From Alicyclobacillus fructus (lineage in GTDB: Bacteria; Bacillota; Bacilli; Alicyclobacillales; Alicyclobacillaceae): DNA of 42,684 nt. The notes under the pieces are model-generated. The model had not been told where the DNA came from and ran no database searches. It worked only from the letters and a program-made list of their open reading frames with translations. The DNA is taken from NCBI RefSeq assembly GCF_017329605.1, contig NZ_JAFMTY010000027.1:1-42684 (forward strand), in the 5' to 3' direction. Below, piece by piece: positions 16,111 to 25,044 of the stretch; the stretch's first letter is position 1, and each line of letters opens with the position of its first letter. The position numbers were made by a program, and so were the translations under genes.

Positions 16111-17793
16111 GTGTCGGAGGAAAAGCTGTCGAAGGTCGAGATCATCAAGAAGAACAGCCGCTTTCTGCGCGGCCCGCTGGATGAGGAGATCCACAACGAC
16201 GCGTCCCACTTCAGCGAAGAGGCCGTGCAGGTGCTCAAGTTCCACGGTTCGTACCAGCAGGACGATCGCGACCTGCGCCGGGAGCTCGTCAAGCAGGGCA
16301 AGGAACGTCATTACATCATGATGATCCGCGCCCGCATCCCCGGCGGCGTCCTGAACGCCGATCAGTACCTCGTGTTCGACGGATTGGCCGACGAATACGG
16401 CAACGGCACCATGCGCATCACCACCCGCCAGACGTTTCAGCTGCACGGCGTGCTGAAACGCAATTTGAAGTCGACCATCCGGCGGATCAACGAGGCGCTC
16501 ATCACGACGCTCGGCGGCTGCGGCGATCAGGTCCGCAACACCGTCGGCTGCGCGCACCCGCATCACGGCCCGTTCGAGGAAGCCGTGCGCCGGGATCTGC
16601 TCCGGCTCGTGGATGAGACGAGCGCCAAGACCAACGCGTATTACGAGATCTGGCTGGACGGCGAGCGGGTGGATCCGGAGGTCGATCGCGCCCGCGAGAC
16701 GCTGTACGGCGAGACGTATCTGCCGCGCAAGTTCAAGATCGGCTTCGCCTACGAAGGCGACAACTGCTCGGACGTGTACTCGAACGATATCGGCATCGTG
16801 GCACACCGGGAAGGCGATTCGGTGGCGGGCTACACGTTGCTCATCGGCGGCGGCATGGGCCGCACCGCGAGCGACAAGGAGACACATCCCGCCCTCGCCA
16901 AACCGTTCGCCTTCGTCGCGCCGGGCGATCTCGTCGACGTGTGCAAGGCCATCATCACCATTCAGCGCGATCACGGCAACCGCGAGAACCGCAAGTTCGC
17001 GCGGATGAAGTACCTCGTCGAGGCGCGCGGCGTGGATTGGTTCCGCGAGGAGGCCGAGCGGCGGCTGGGCCGCAAGCTGGCGCCGCCGCGCCAACTCGTC
17101 TGGCACTCGAGCGACGATCACCTCGGCCGCATCGAAGACGGCGACAAGGTGCACCTCGGGCTCTACGTCGAGAACGGGCGCATCGCCGATAAACCCGGCC
17201 TTCCGCTCAAGTCGGCGCTGCGGGACGTCATCGCCAAGTATCGCCCGACCGTGCGCCTGACGACGCAGCAGAACCTGATCCTGGCCGATCTCGCCCCGCA
17301 GGACGCCGACGCCATCGAGGCGGAACTCGCCGCCCGAGGCATTCGCCTCCCGGAGGCGTACACGCCGGTCAAGATCCGCTCCATGGCCTGCCCCGCCATG
17401 CCGACCTGCGGGCTCGCCATTGCGGAATCGGAGCGCGTGTTTCCGAAGGTCGTCGAACGGCTCGAGGCGCTTCTGGCGGATCTCGGCCTCGCGGATGAGC
17501 CCATCATCGTCCGCATGACCGGTTGCGCCAATGGCTGCGCGCGGCCGTACATCGCGGAGATCGGGTTTGTCGGGCGCGTCATCGGCAAGTACGACATCTT
17601 CCTCGGCGCCAACGTCGAGGGCACGCGGCTCAACGCGCGCTTCCGCGAAATGGTGCCGTTTGACGATCTCGTCCCGACCCTCCGCCCGGTGCTCGAGCTC
17701 TATCGCGACGAGCGCCAGCCGGGAGAGCGGTTCGGGGATTTCTGCCATCGCGTCGGGATCGAGCGGTTGCAACAAGCCGTTCCCGTCTCGTGA
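16111..17793 (+). CDS. cysI: Assimilatory sulfite reductase hemoprotein
   Basis: A 560-aa siroheme/[4Fe-4S] enzyme carrying out the six-electron reduction of sulfite to sulfide. The cluster and siroheme ligands are visible as Cys427-x5-Cys433 (ACPAMPTCGLA) and Cys472-x3-Cys476 (GCANGC). Upstream are the conserved RITTRQTFQLHG, GCGDQVRNTVGC and RKFKIGFAYEGDNC segments. Length fits CysI (about 570). GTG 16111 lies 12 bases after the cysH stop with a G-rich ribosome site. No CysJ flavoprotein gene is in the window, so electrons may come from ferredoxin or from a CysJ encoded elsewhere. The next genes make its siroheme. Confidence 0.93.
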   Translation: MSEEKLSKVEIIKKNSRFLRGPLDEEIHNDASHFSEEAVQVLKFHGSYQQDDRDLRRELVKQGKERHYIMMIRARIPGGVLNADQYLVFDGLADEYGNGTMRITTRQTFQLHGVLKRNLKSTIRRINEALITTLGGCGDQVRNTVGCAHPHHGPFEEAVRRDLLRLVDETSAKTNAYYEIWLDGERVDPEVDRARETLYGETYLPRKFKIGFAYEGDNCSDVYSNDIGIVAHREGDSVAGYTLLIGGGMGRTASDKETHPALAKPFAFVAPGDLVDVCKAIITIQRDHGNRENRKFARMKYLVEARGVDWFREEAERRLGRKLAPPRQLVWHSSDDHLGRIEDGDKVHLGLYVENGRIADKPGLPLKSALRDVIAKYRPTVRLTTQQNLILADLAPQDADAIEAELAARGIRLPEAYTPVKIRSMACPAMPTCGLAIAESERVFPKVVERLEALLADLGLADEPIIVRMTGCANGCARPYIAEIGFVGRVIGKYDIFLGANVEGTRLNARFREMVPFDDLVPTLRPVLELYRDERQPGERFGDFCHRVGIERLQQAVPVS

Positions 17794-17819
17794 GGTTTCA
17801 ACTGGAAGGGGGAAGCGAT

Positions 17820-19244
17820 ATGGCCCACGGCCGCGTGGCGCTCGTCGGCGCCGGCCCGGGACATCCCGGGCTTCTGACGGAGCGCGCTCGGGCGCTCATC
17901 GAGCAGGCGGACGTGATCGTCTACGATCGGCTGGTCTCTCCGCGCCTTCTGCTTCACGCGAAGCCCGAAGCCACGCTGGTCTACGCCGGCAAGGCGCCTG
18001 GCTGTCACGCGCTCGGGCAGCGGGAGATCGAGGCGATGCTCGTCGATTTGGCGCGCCAACACGACCTGGTGGTCCGCCTCAAAGGCGGCGATCCGCTCGT
18101 GTTTGGCCGCGGCGCCGAGGAAGCGGCGGCGCTGCGCCAGGCGGGGGTTCCGTTTGAATTGGTGCCCGGTGTCACGTCGGCCTTGGCCGTGCCCGCGTTC
18201 GCAGGCATTCCGGCGACCTTGCGCGGCGTGAGCCGTTCGTTCGCCGTGGCGACGGGGCATGCGGGCGATGGCCTGATGGCGCGGGTCGACGCACTCGCGG
18301 CCGCCGAGACCATTGTGCTGCTCATGGGCGTCAGCGAGCTGCCGCGCATCGCGGGTGAGCTTGCGGCCCACGGTGTCTCGTCCGACACGCCGGCCGCCAT
18401 CGTCGAGTGGGGAACCCGCTGGAAGCAGCGGACCGTGCGCGCGACGCTCGGCGGTCTTGCCCATGAGGCGGAGCGCAAGGGCATCGGGTCGCCCGCCGTG
18501 ATCGTCATCGGGCAAGTGGCGGCAGATGCCTCGCTCGGCTCGTGGTTCGAGTCGATGCCGCGCTTTGGTGAGCGCCATCTCCTGCTGGCCTCGTCCATGC
18601 GCGAGGCCCTCGCGCACGCGGCCCCGCTTGAAGCGGAGGGCGCCGAGGTGCTCGCGTACACCTGGGATCGGGCGCGGAGTTTGCGCCCGAGCGAGGCGGA
18701 TGCAGGGCTCACGGCCGTCGCGCACGGCAGGCCCGTGGGCTTCGTCTTTCGCACCGCGCTCGGCGTCGACGCGTGGCTTTGCGCCGTGCAGCGCGCGGGG
18801 CTCGATCTGCGCAGGCTCGCGCACGTCCAGGTGGCCGCCATCGACGGCTATGTCGCGCACGCGCTGCGCGAGCGCGGGCTGTCTCCCGACGCCCGTTCGC
18901 TCGGCGAGATCGCGCGGGCGCCTGTGGACCTGTGGCTGGTTGAAGCCGCCGGATCGGGCGACGATGTGGACGCGGCGTGCAGGGCGAGCGGGGCAGAGGT
19001 GCGGCCGCTGAACCTCTTGGGCGCGAGGCTCGCACCGGCGGTGCCTGCGCGCTGGCAGCCGTTCGTGCGGACGTGGCGTGACGTGATCGCAGACTGGCTC
19101 TCGGAGGGCCCGGCCGACCTGTGGGCGCTTGGCGATCCGGCCCTGATGCGGCCGCTCGCGCTGGAACTGGGGATGGATTCGGAACCGCTGCGCCGGGCTG
19201 ACGCCTTCGGATTGGCGGCGCGCGAGGCGGTGTGCGGCGCATGA
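17820..19244 (+). CDS. Uroporphyrinogen-III C-methyltransferase fused to uroporphyrinogen-III synthase
   Basis: A 474-aa CobA-HemD fusion. Residues 1 to about 245 are the SAM-dependent methyltransferase (VALVGAGPGHPGLLT at the N-terminus, VVRLKGGDPLVFGRGAEEA, PGVTSALAVPAFAGIPATLRG) that converts uroporphyrinogen III to precorrin-2. From about 250 a HemD-like domain follows (REALAHAAPLEAEGAEVL and later segments), which would cyclise hydroxymethylbilane. The HemD half is diverged, so its activity is less certain. ATG 17820 has GGAAGGGGGAAG upstream; an in-frame opening at 17790 is inside the preceding stop region. It ends in an ATGA overlap with the chelatase gene. The fusion channels tetrapyrrole precursor into siroheme for sulfite reductase. 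Confidence 0.88.
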   Translation: MAHGRVALVGAGPGHPGLLTERARALIEQADVIVYDRLVSPRLLLHAKPEATLVYAGKAPGCHALGQREIEAMLVDLARQHDLVVRLKGGDPLVFGRGAEEAAALRQAGVPFELVPGVTSALAVPAFAGIPATLRGVSRSFAVATGHAGDGLMARVDALAAAETIVLLMGVSELPRIAGELAAHGVSSDTPAAIVEWGTRWKQRTVRATLGGLAHEAERKGIGSPAVIVIGQVAADASLGSWFESMPRFGERHLLLASSMREALAHAAPLEAEGAEVLAYTWDRARSLRPSEADAGLTAVAHGRPVGFVFRTALGVDAWLCAVQRAGLDLRRLAHVQVAAIDGYVAHALRERGLSPDARSLGEIARAPVDLWLVEAAGSGDDVDAACRASGAEVRPLNLLGARLAPAVPARWQPFVRTWRDVIADWLSEGPADLWALGDPALMRPLALELGMDSEPLRRADAFGLAAREAVCGA

Positions 19245-20014
19245 CCCACGGCGAAGCCAAGGTTCTCTTCATTGGCCACGGCACGCGGTATCAGCCGGGG
19301 CTTGCCATGTGGCATCAGTTTGTGGACGACGTGGTGGCGCAGGCTGGGCTCGACGCGCGGGACACGTCGCGCGCCTTTGTGGAGCTTGTCGAGCCGGGCG
19401 TGACGGAGGCGCTCGTCGACATGGCCCAAAGCGGCGTCCGGCGCGTGCACATGGTGCCGCTTCTGCTCTTTTCGGCGGGACACATGCGCGTCGATTTGCC
19501 GCAGGCCGTGGCGCGCGCGGAAAACATCGCCGGGCCGCTCCACCTCAGCTGGTGTAAGCCGCTCGGAGACCAATCGGCGTTCATCGACGTGGCGGTCCAC
19601 CGCGCCCGCGCGCTGCTCGAGCGCATGCCGGAGGGCGCCGGCGTCGTCCTCGTGGGGCGGGGAAATCGCGACGAGGAAGCGCAGCGCGCGTTTGCCGGCG
19701 TCGCGTTCCGGGTGAAACGGCGCCTCGGCGTGCCGCTTGCGCACGGGTTTCTGGCCGGAACGGGCCGTTCTCTCGAAGCGGCGCTCGACGAGCTGTGGCA
19801 GGGCGGCTGTCGTCACCTCGCGGTGGTGCCGTATCTCTGGTTTCCGGGGCTTCTCACGGAGGGCCTGCCGGAGCGGGTCAGGCGGTGGCGGGGGGAGAGG
19901 CTTGTCTCCTTTCAAGTGGCGCCGCCGCTCGGGCGCGATCCGGCCCTTGTCGCGCTGGTCGCCGAGCGGGTCATGCAGGCCGCTCCTAGGCTGGGGAGCT
20001 TCCGTTTGACGTGA
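19241..20014 (+). CDS. Sirohydrochlorin chelatase, CbiX/SirB type
   Basis: A 257-aa chelatase expected to insert Fe(II) into sirohydrochlorin, the last siroheme step. The N-terminal half has VLFIGHGTR and VHMVPLLLFSAGHMRVDLP with the metal-binding His residues. The C-terminal half repeats the fold (VVLVGRGNRDEEAQ, HLAVVPYLWFPGLLTEGL), the usual double-domain arrangement of CbiX-long/SirB proteins. In the second half Gly-Arg-Gly replaces the His-Gly motif, so one active site is expected. It overlaps the CobA-HemD stop by four bases (ATGA), implying coupled translation. Cobalt chelation (CbiX) is the alternative, but the sulfur context favours iron. Confidence 0.88.
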   Translation: MTHGEAKVLFIGHGTRYQPGLAMWHQFVDDVVAQAGLDARDTSRAFVELVEPGVTEALVDMAQSGVRRVHMVPLLLFSAGHMRVDLPQAVARAENIAGPLHLSWCKPLGDQSAFIDVAVHRARALLERMPEGAGVVLVGRGNRDEEAQRAFAGVAFRVKRRLGVPLAHGFLAGTGRSLEAALDELWQGGCRHLAVVPYLWFPGLLTEGLPERVRRWRGERLVSFQVAPPLGRDPALVALVAERVMQAAPRLGSFRLT

Positions 20015-20016
20015 GC

Positions 20017-20041
20017 GGCTCGCCGGCCCATCCGGCGAGCC
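20017..20041. terminator. Hairpin between convergent chelatase and GY-rich genes
   Basis: A perfect 10-bp stem (GGCTCGCCGG / CCGGCGAGCC) with a 5-base loop starts 3 bases after the chelatase stop and ends 8 bases before the opposite-strand gene ends. It is placed to serve as a bidirectional terminator. No T-tract follows on either strand. Confidence 0.55.
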
Positions 20042-20049
20042 CCATCGGT

Positions 20050-20409
20050 TCACCACCAGTAGCCCGGATAGCCGTAGCCGTACCCATAGCCATAGCCGTA
20101 ATACGGGTATGGGCGGGCTGCCGCCGCGCCGAGCGCCGTGCCGAGCGTGAGGCCGGTCAGGGCGCCGAACGCAAAATAGCCCACGGGGGCGTACACCGTC
20201 TCGATGTCTCCGCCTTGCGCCGCGTCCAGCGTCGAGAAGCGCTCTTCCTCCGTTCCGGCGGCGTGGGCAATAGGCCGGACGTTGAGAAGGTAGATGCCGT
20301 GATCGCGGACGCTGTGCAGGATGCCGTGATACCGGCGGCCGTTCACGTGGTGCACAATGACGGGTCGCCCGACGTATTGCTTCGCAATTGGATACAGCGG
20401 ATGTGGCAT
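20050..20409 (-). CDS. Small protein with SH3/LSm-like N-terminal part and Gly-Tyr tail
   Basis: A 119-aa protein without a clear family assignment. Residues about 8-45 (QYVGRPVIVHHVNGRRYHGILHSVRDHGIYLLNV) read like a small beta-barrel of the LSm/Hfq/SH3 type also seen in Bacillota spore and surface proteins. A hydrophobic, Gly/Ala-rich stretch follows (FGALTGLTLGTALGAAAA), then a PYPYYGYGYG-type repeat ending in GYWW. CAT at 20407-20409 is chosen because AAAGGAGG lies 10 bases upstream. The much longer open frame reaching 21159 is antisense to purU. A spore-coat or matrix role would fit the tail but is inference only. It is monocistronic. Confidence 0.75.
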   Translation of the reverse strand: MPHPLYPIAKQYVGRPVIVHHVNGRRYHGILHSVRDHGIYLLNVRPIAHAAGTEEERFSTLDAAQGGDIETVYAPVGYFAFGALTGLTLGTALGAAAARPYPYYGYGYGYGYGYPGYWW

Positions 20410-20498
20410 GGCGAGACTGCCTCCTTTCGCTTCAGCGTATGCCGGGCTGGCGAACGCTGAAGCGACAGTCGCCCATGCCGCCGCCAAATGCGAACTCT

Positions 20499-21362
20499 TC
20501 ACGCGAACACGATGGTCTTGTTCCCGTGCACAATGACCTTGTCCTCGAGATGCCACTTCACGGCGCGGCTCAGCACCGCGCGCTCCACCTGGCGCCCCGC
20601 GATCCTCAGGTCGAGCGCCGTAAAGCGGTGATCCACGCGCATCACGTCCTGCTCGATGATGGGCCCCTCGTCCAGTTCTTCGGTCACGTAGTGGGCCGTC
20701 GCCCCGATGAGCTTCACCCCGCGCTGATACGCCCGCTGGTAGGGGTTGCGACCGATGAAGGCAGGCAAAAACGAGTGATGGATGTTGATAATTCGCTGCG
20801 GATAGTGTTGCAGAAACGACGGGCTCAGGATCTGCATGTAGCGCGCCAGGACGATCACGTCGATCTGCCCGTCCATGAGCGCGAGCTGTTTGGCCTCCGC
20901 CTCCGCCTTTGTCTCCGGCGTGACAGGGACGTAATGATACGGAATGCCCAGGCTTTCCACGAGCGGCCTGGCGTCTTCGTGGTTGGAAATCACCATCTTC
21001 AGATCCGCGTCGAGCAGCCCGTCCTGCCATTCCCACAGGAGCTCCTGCAGGCAGTGGAGTTCGCGCGACACGAAGATGGCCATGCGCTTCTTCTTGCGCG
21101 CCGGATGATACCGCCAGCGCATCTGGTATTCCTCCGCCAGTTTCGCGAAGTCCTGGCACAGCGCCTCCTCGCGCTCCGGGAGGCGTTCGAGCTCAAACTC
21201 CACGCGCATGAAGAAGTCTCCGCCCCAGGGGGCCGTGGAGTGCTGCGCCGACTCGGCGATGTTCGCCCCGCACGACGCGAGGAACTGGCCGACGGCGCCG
21301 ACAATTCCAATTCGGTCCGGACACGAGATCAGCAGGCGACCGCGATTCTCCCGAGATGTCAT
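20499..21362 (-). CDS. purU: Formyltetrahydrofolate deformylase
   Basis: A 287-aa enzyme hydrolysing 10-formyl-THF to formate and THF, thereby balancing one-carbon pools and supplying formate for purine synthesis. An N-terminal ACT regulatory domain (about 8-85: RLLISCPDRIGIVGAVGQFL) precedes the formyltransferase fold with the catalytic set Asn193, His195 (NIHHSFLPAF) and Asp231 (ELDEGPIIEQDV). The start at 21362 overlaps the upstream thioesterase stop as ATGA, with GGAG about 8 bases upstream. Length equals family norm. It is the second gene of a two-gene minus-strand operon. Confidence 0.95.
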   Translation of the reverse strand: MTSRENRGRLLISCPDRIGIVGAVGQFLASCGANIAESAQHSTAPWGGDFFMRVEFELERLPEREEALCQDFAKLAEEYQMRWRYHPARKKKRMAIFVSRELHCLQELLWEWQDGLLDADLKMVISNHEDARPLVESLGIPYHYVPVTPETKAEAEAKQLALMDGQIDVIVLARYMQILSPSFLQHYPQRIINIHHSFLPAFIGRNPYQRAYQRGVKLIGATAHYVTEELDEGPIIEQDVMRVDHRFTALDLRIAGRQVERAVLSRAVKWHLEDKVIVHGNKTIVFA

Positions 21363-21790
21363 CCTCTTGTCTCCAACCCCTCCATGCCAAGTTCCCTCTG
21401 TTTCTCCGCGTTGAGCACCATCATTTTGGCCGTCGAGGAGGCCTTCAGTTCGCCGTCCTCGCCTTCCACCGCGGCCTCTACCACCAACAGGCGCGACGAG
21501 ACCTTGGTCGGCCGGGCCCATACGCGAAGCCGTTCGCCGACGTGAATCGGCTTCTTGAACGAGATGTTCAGCTCGGCTGTGACGGTCACGAGTCCCATGA
21601 AAAATGGCACATAGGCCGAGGCTTCGTCGAGGAGCGTGCACGTGATGCCGCCGTGCTGCACATTGGGCCAGCCGATGTGGTGTTCCCGCGTCTCGAAGTG
21701 GCACACCACCCCGTCGCCGTCGCGTTCGAAGTGCATGTGAAGGCCGTGCGGATTGTCCTTTCCGCACGCGAAACAATACTCAAACCCCAT
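21359..21790 (-). CDS. Hot-dog fold thioesterase (PaaI-like)
   Basis: A 143-aa single hot-dog domain. It begins with YCFACGKDNPHGL, the family's cysteine-containing N-terminal loop. Later comes GWPNVQHGGITCTLLDEASAY, in which the HGG and the Asp/Glu pair typically form the acyl-CoA hydrolysis site, then TAELNISFKKPIHVGERL. The best guess is a small acyl-CoA thioesterase with unknown acyl group. GGAGGTG precedes ATG 21790. Its stop overlaps the purU start by four bases, so the pair is co-translated, an association with no obvious metabolic logic. Confidence 0.85.
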   Translation of the reverse strand: MGFEYCFACGKDNPHGLHMHFERDGDGVVCHFETREHHIGWPNVQHGGITCTLLDEASAYVPFFMGLVTVTAELNISFKKPIHVGERLRVWARPTKVSSRLLVVEAAVEGEDGELKASSTAKMMVLNAEKQRELGMEGLETRG

Positions 21791-21942
21791 GGCGCACCTC
21801 CGGCGAATCGTCTGTCTCTGTCAGACCACTTGTTCTATTATGACAGCCGCTCTCGCCAATGGGCAACCGCAGGCAGGAGATGGCGCGATGCGCGTCGTAG
21901 ATTGACAAGGGATGCCGAGAGGTTCCAAGGAGTGATTGCGCG

Positions 21943-23274
21943 TTGGAAAAGACATCGGATGTGTCGCGTTCAGATCGTCAAGGCGGGTCTGCGCGTGAGA
22001 GGGCCGTGCGCGTCAGCCTGCGGGTGAAGATGATCGTGGTCGTGATCGTCAGCCTCGCACTGAGCGTGCCCATCTCGGACGCCATCGACGCCGCGATTCG
22101 TCGGGCGGTGCCCAATAGCCATTACGGGATCTACGTGAACAGCGCGGTCGGCATCATCGTGTCGGCCATCCTGCTGCTTGCGGCGATTCAGATCCTCGTC
22201 ATCCGGCCGCTCGGCCAATTGGTGCGGGCGGTGCAGGAGGTGGCGGCGGGCAACCTCGCGGGGCGCGTGGCGGTCGACACGCAGGACGAGATGGGGCTTC
22301 TGGCGCGCGAACTGAACGCCGCGACCGCCGCCATGCGGCAGGTCATCCACGAACTCGCGCGCACGTCGGGCGATCTCGCCGCGGCAAGTCAGGAACTCGC
22401 GGCGAGCGCGGAGGAGACGGGCAAAGCGGCGGAACAGATTGCGCTCACGATTCAGGACGTCTCTTCCGGCGTGCAGCGGCAGGACGTGCGCATCGCGCGT
22501 TCCACCGAGGTGTTTGAACTCCTCGCCCGCGGGATGGAGGACATGTCCGCGCGATTCCAGGGCGCAAGCGAGGCCACCGCACAGGCGCGGGAAGCGGCTC
22601 GCGGCGGGGGGCAACACGTGGCGCAGGCCGTCGCGCAGATGGCCTCCGTGGACGGCGCGTTCGAACATCTCGCGCAGGCCGTGCGGAGCTTCGCGTCGAG
22701 ATCGCAGGAAGTCGGGGCGATTGTGGAGGTCATGACCCGCATCGCCAAGCAGACGCACCTTTTGGCGCTGAACGCCGCCATCGAGGCGGCGCGAGCGGGC
22801 GAGGCGGGGCGCGGGTTTTCGGTGGTGGCGTCGGAAATCCGGAAGCTGGCGGAGCAGTCGGCCGACTCGTCGAAGCAGATTGCGGATCTGGTGACGTCCA
22901 TCCAGGCGGATATGGAGAACGCCGCGGCGCGCATGGTCTCCTCGCGCGAGCAGGTGGAGGCGGGCAAGGCGTCGTTCGAAGCGGTGGACGCCTCGTTTGC
23001 TCGCATCCGCCAGGCCATTGAGCGCGTGGACGAGGAGCTTCAGGGCGTGGTGACGTTCGTGAACCGTCTGGGCCGAGCATCCGCGCAACTGCGCGAAGGT
23101 GTGGACGAGATCGCGCAGGTGTCCGCGCAGACGAGCGCCGGCATGGAGACCGTGGCGGCGACGACGGAGGAGCAGCTGGCGTCGATGCAGGAGATGACGG
23201 CCTCGGCCGCCACGCTCGCGCAGATGGCCGAGTCGCTGCGGCGGATGGTGGCGAGCTTTCGGCTTGAGGCGTGA
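21943..23274 (+). CDS. Methyl-accepting chemotaxis protein
   Basis: A 443-aa chemoreceptor starting with TTG 21943, with AAGGAGTG 8 bases before it. Two helices at about 26-44 and 66-87 enclose only some 20 residues outside, so there is no large external ligand domain. Signals are probably sensed in the membrane or inside the cell. A HAMP linker ([23 protein letters not shown]) follows, then a long coiled-coil signalling domain. The conserved hairpin tip is [30 protein letters not shown], the contact region for CheA/CheW, and Glu/Gln pairs along the coils are possible methylation sites. No other chemotaxis gene is adjacent. Confidence 0.93.
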   Translation: MEKTSDVSRSDRQGGSARERAVRVSLRVKMIVVVIVSLALSVPISDAIDAAIRRAVPNSHYGIYVNSAVGIIVSAILLLAAIQILVIRPLGQLVRAVQEVAAGNLAGRVAVDTQDEMGLLARELNAATAAMRQVIHELARTSGDLAAASQELAASAEETGKAAEQIALTIQDVSSGVQRQDVRIARSTEVFELLARGMEDMSARFQGASEATAQAREAARGGGQHVAQAVAQMASVDGAFEHLAQAVRSFASRSQEVGAIVEVMTRIAKQTHLLALNAAIEAARAGEAGRGFSVVASEIRKLAEQSADSSKQIADLVTSIQADMENAAARMVSSREQVEAGKASFEAVDASFARIRQAIERVDEELQGVVTFVNRLGRASAQLREGVDEIAQVSAQTSAGMETVAATTEEQLASMQEMTASAATLAQMAESLRRMVASFRLEA

Positions 23275-23335
23275 CATCAAGATGAACGTGGAAAGATGAA
23301 ACAGAAGCGTATTCGATTCTGCGGGAGTGAGACGC

Positions 23336-24142
23336 GTGTATCAGGACCCTTACGTCCGCATCGGGCGTGCCAAACTTTTCATCTTCGATCTCGACGGCAC
23401 CGTGTACGCCGAGACGGAGCACTTTGAGGCGTACGCGCGCGAGCTGGCGGCCTTTGTGCCGGAAGACAAGCGCCAGGCGTTCCTCGAGGACGCCCACCGC
23501 GCACTGCTTCACGAGGGCCCCGCGTTTTACGGCCACGCGTTCTCGCGCGAAACCGGCGAGCGCGTGGACGGCGTGGACGAGGGAGAACGGCCGGATCGCG
23601 CCTATCTGCACGTCGACGATCCCTGGGGCCTGCTGCAGGTGATCGCGATTCGCCACGGCATCGGGCCTCGCGAGCGGGACGAGGCGTTCTTGCGAACGCG
23701 CGACTACATGGCGGGGCCGTTTCCCATGCAGCCGCTCAGCGGGTTGCGCGAGGCGATGGAGGCCATTCGGGCGCGCGGGGGGCACGTGGTGCTCGCCACC
23801 AACAGCCCCGAGCCGGACAGCCGGGCGATTCTGCGCAAGCTGAACCTGGAGGACGTGATCGAAGACTTCGTGTTTCGGGCGGTCAAGCCGTACCGGACGG
23901 AGGAGCACTTCCGCAGATGGCTGGAGAAGTTTGGGGTGGCGCCTGAGCGGGCGGTTTCGATTGGCGATCACTACCGAAACGAGATGCGGCCGGCGATTCG
24001 CCTGGGGATGCTGACCATCTACATCGATCGGTATCTCGGCCGCGAGCGGCCGGACGTCACGCTGCGCCTGACGCACCCGGGCGAACTGGGGGACGTTTTG
24101 ATGACCTGCCTCCGGCGAGCCGAAGAAGAAGCCGACATGTGA
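23336..24142 (+). CDS. HAD-superfamily hydrolase
   Basis: A 268-aa haloacid-dehalogenase-like phosphatase. Motif I is FDLDGTVY with nucleophile Asp18 and acid/base Asp20. Motif II is LATNS, motif III is Lys in AVKPYR, and motif IV is SIGDHYRNEM. Between motifs I and II lies a long helical cap (about residues 30-130), the C1-cap type. GTG 23336 with GGGAG 8 bases upstream is preferred over GTG 23327, which has none. Substrate is unknown; the family includes sugar-phosphate and phosphoglycolate-type phosphatases. The aldo/keto reductase gene begins 11 bases after it, so the two are probably cotranscribed. Confidence 0.87.
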   Translation: MYQDPYVRIGRAKLFIFDLDGTVYAETEHFEAYARELAAFVPEDKRQAFLEDAHRALLHEGPAFYGHAFSRETGERVDGVDEGERPDRAYLHVDDPWGLLQVIAIRHGIGPRERDEAFLRTRDYMAGPFPMQPLSGLREAMEAIRARGGHVVLATNSPEPDSRAILRKLNLEDVIEDFVFRAVKPYRTEEHFRRWLEKFGVAPERAVSIGDHYRNEMRPAIRLGMLTIYIDRYLGRERPDVTLRLTHPGELGDVLMTCLRRAEEEADM

Positions 24143-24153
24143 GGGGAGAGACC

Positions 24154-25044
24154 ATGGAATACCGTGAATTGGGCCGGACGGGCATGCGCGTGAGCGCGCT
24201 GGGGTTTGGCGGATCGGAGATTCGCGGAGCGGATGTCGCGACGGTGGAGCGGCTGCTCGCGAGTGCGCTCGACGCGGGATTGAACGTGATCGACACGGGC
24301 GAGTGCTACGGGGACAGCGAGGAGCTGATTGGCAGGGCGGTGGGTCATCGGCGGGGCGACTTCTTCCTGTTCACGAAGTGTGGTCATCGGTCTGGACTCG
24401 AGACCCCGGACTGGGCGCCGGAGACCATCCGCGCGAGCATCGACCGCAGCCTGAAGCGGCTTCGCACAGATTACGTCGACTTGATGCAGTTGCACAGTTG
24501 CTCCGTTGAAGTGTTGAAGGAAGGGAGCGTCATCGCGGAGCTGCAGAAGGCGAAGGAGGCGGGGAAGATCCGTTTCCTGGGCTATAGCGGCGACAACGAG
24601 GCGGCGAAATACGCCGTGGAGCTGGGCGTGTTCGACAGCCTGCAGACGTCCGTCAACGTCGCGGATCAGAGCGCCATCGACGGCGTGATCCCGCTCGCCG
24701 CCTCGCGGGGGATGGGTGTGATTGCCAAACGGCCCGTGGCGAACGTGGCCTGGCGGTACACCGAAAAGCCAGACATCGACTACTACGTGGAGTACTGGCG
24801 GCGGCTGCGGGAACTGAAGCTTCCCTTCACGGAGAAGCCGCTCGGCGAGGCGGTGGGCGTGGCGCTTCGATTCACGCTCAGTGTGCCAGGGGTGACGACG
24901 GCCATCGTGGGCACGCAGAACCCGGGGCGGTGGCAGAAAAACGCGCGCTACGTCGACGAGGGCCCGTTGCCGAAAGAGGAGTTTGAGGCCATCCGCGAGG
25001 CGTGGCGGCGCGTCGCGCAGCCTGACTGGGTGGGACAGACCTGA
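24154..25044 (+). CDS. Aldo/keto reductase
   Basis: A 296-aa NAD(P)H-dependent oxidoreductase of the AKR fold. The catalytic tetrad is in place: Asp47 and Tyr52 in IDTGECYGDSEE, Lys75 in LFTKCGH and His114 in LMQLHSCS. VPGVTTAIVGTQNP near the C-terminus binds the cofactor's phosphate side. ATG 24154 follows AGGGGAG, and the in-frame ATG at 24139 overlaps the preceding stop region. It likely reduces aldehydes or sugar-derived carbonyls. The position directly behind a HAD phosphatase hints at a linked substrate but does not identify it. Confidence 0.9.
   Translation: MEYRELGRTGMRVSALGFGGSEIRGADVATVERLLASALDAGLNVIDTGECYGDSEELIGRAVGHRRGDFFLFTKCGHRSGLETPDWAPETIRASIDRSLKRLRTDYVDLMQLHSCSVEVLKEGSVIAELQKAKEAGKIRFLGYSGDNEAAKYAVELGVFDSLQTSVNVADQSAIDGVIPLAASRGMGVIAKRPVANVAWRYTEKPDIDYYVEYWRRLRELKLPFTEKPLGEAVGVALRFTLSVPGVTTAIVGTQNPGRWQKNARYVDEGPLPKEEFEAIREAWRRVAQPDWVGQT

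Noticed and set aside
15241-17775. Very long open frame (844 codons) on the minus strand
   Set aside because: It lies antisense to cysH and cysI, which have full family motifs. Long antisense frames are expected in GC-rich coding DNA, and its Arg/Ala/His-rich product has no recognisable family.
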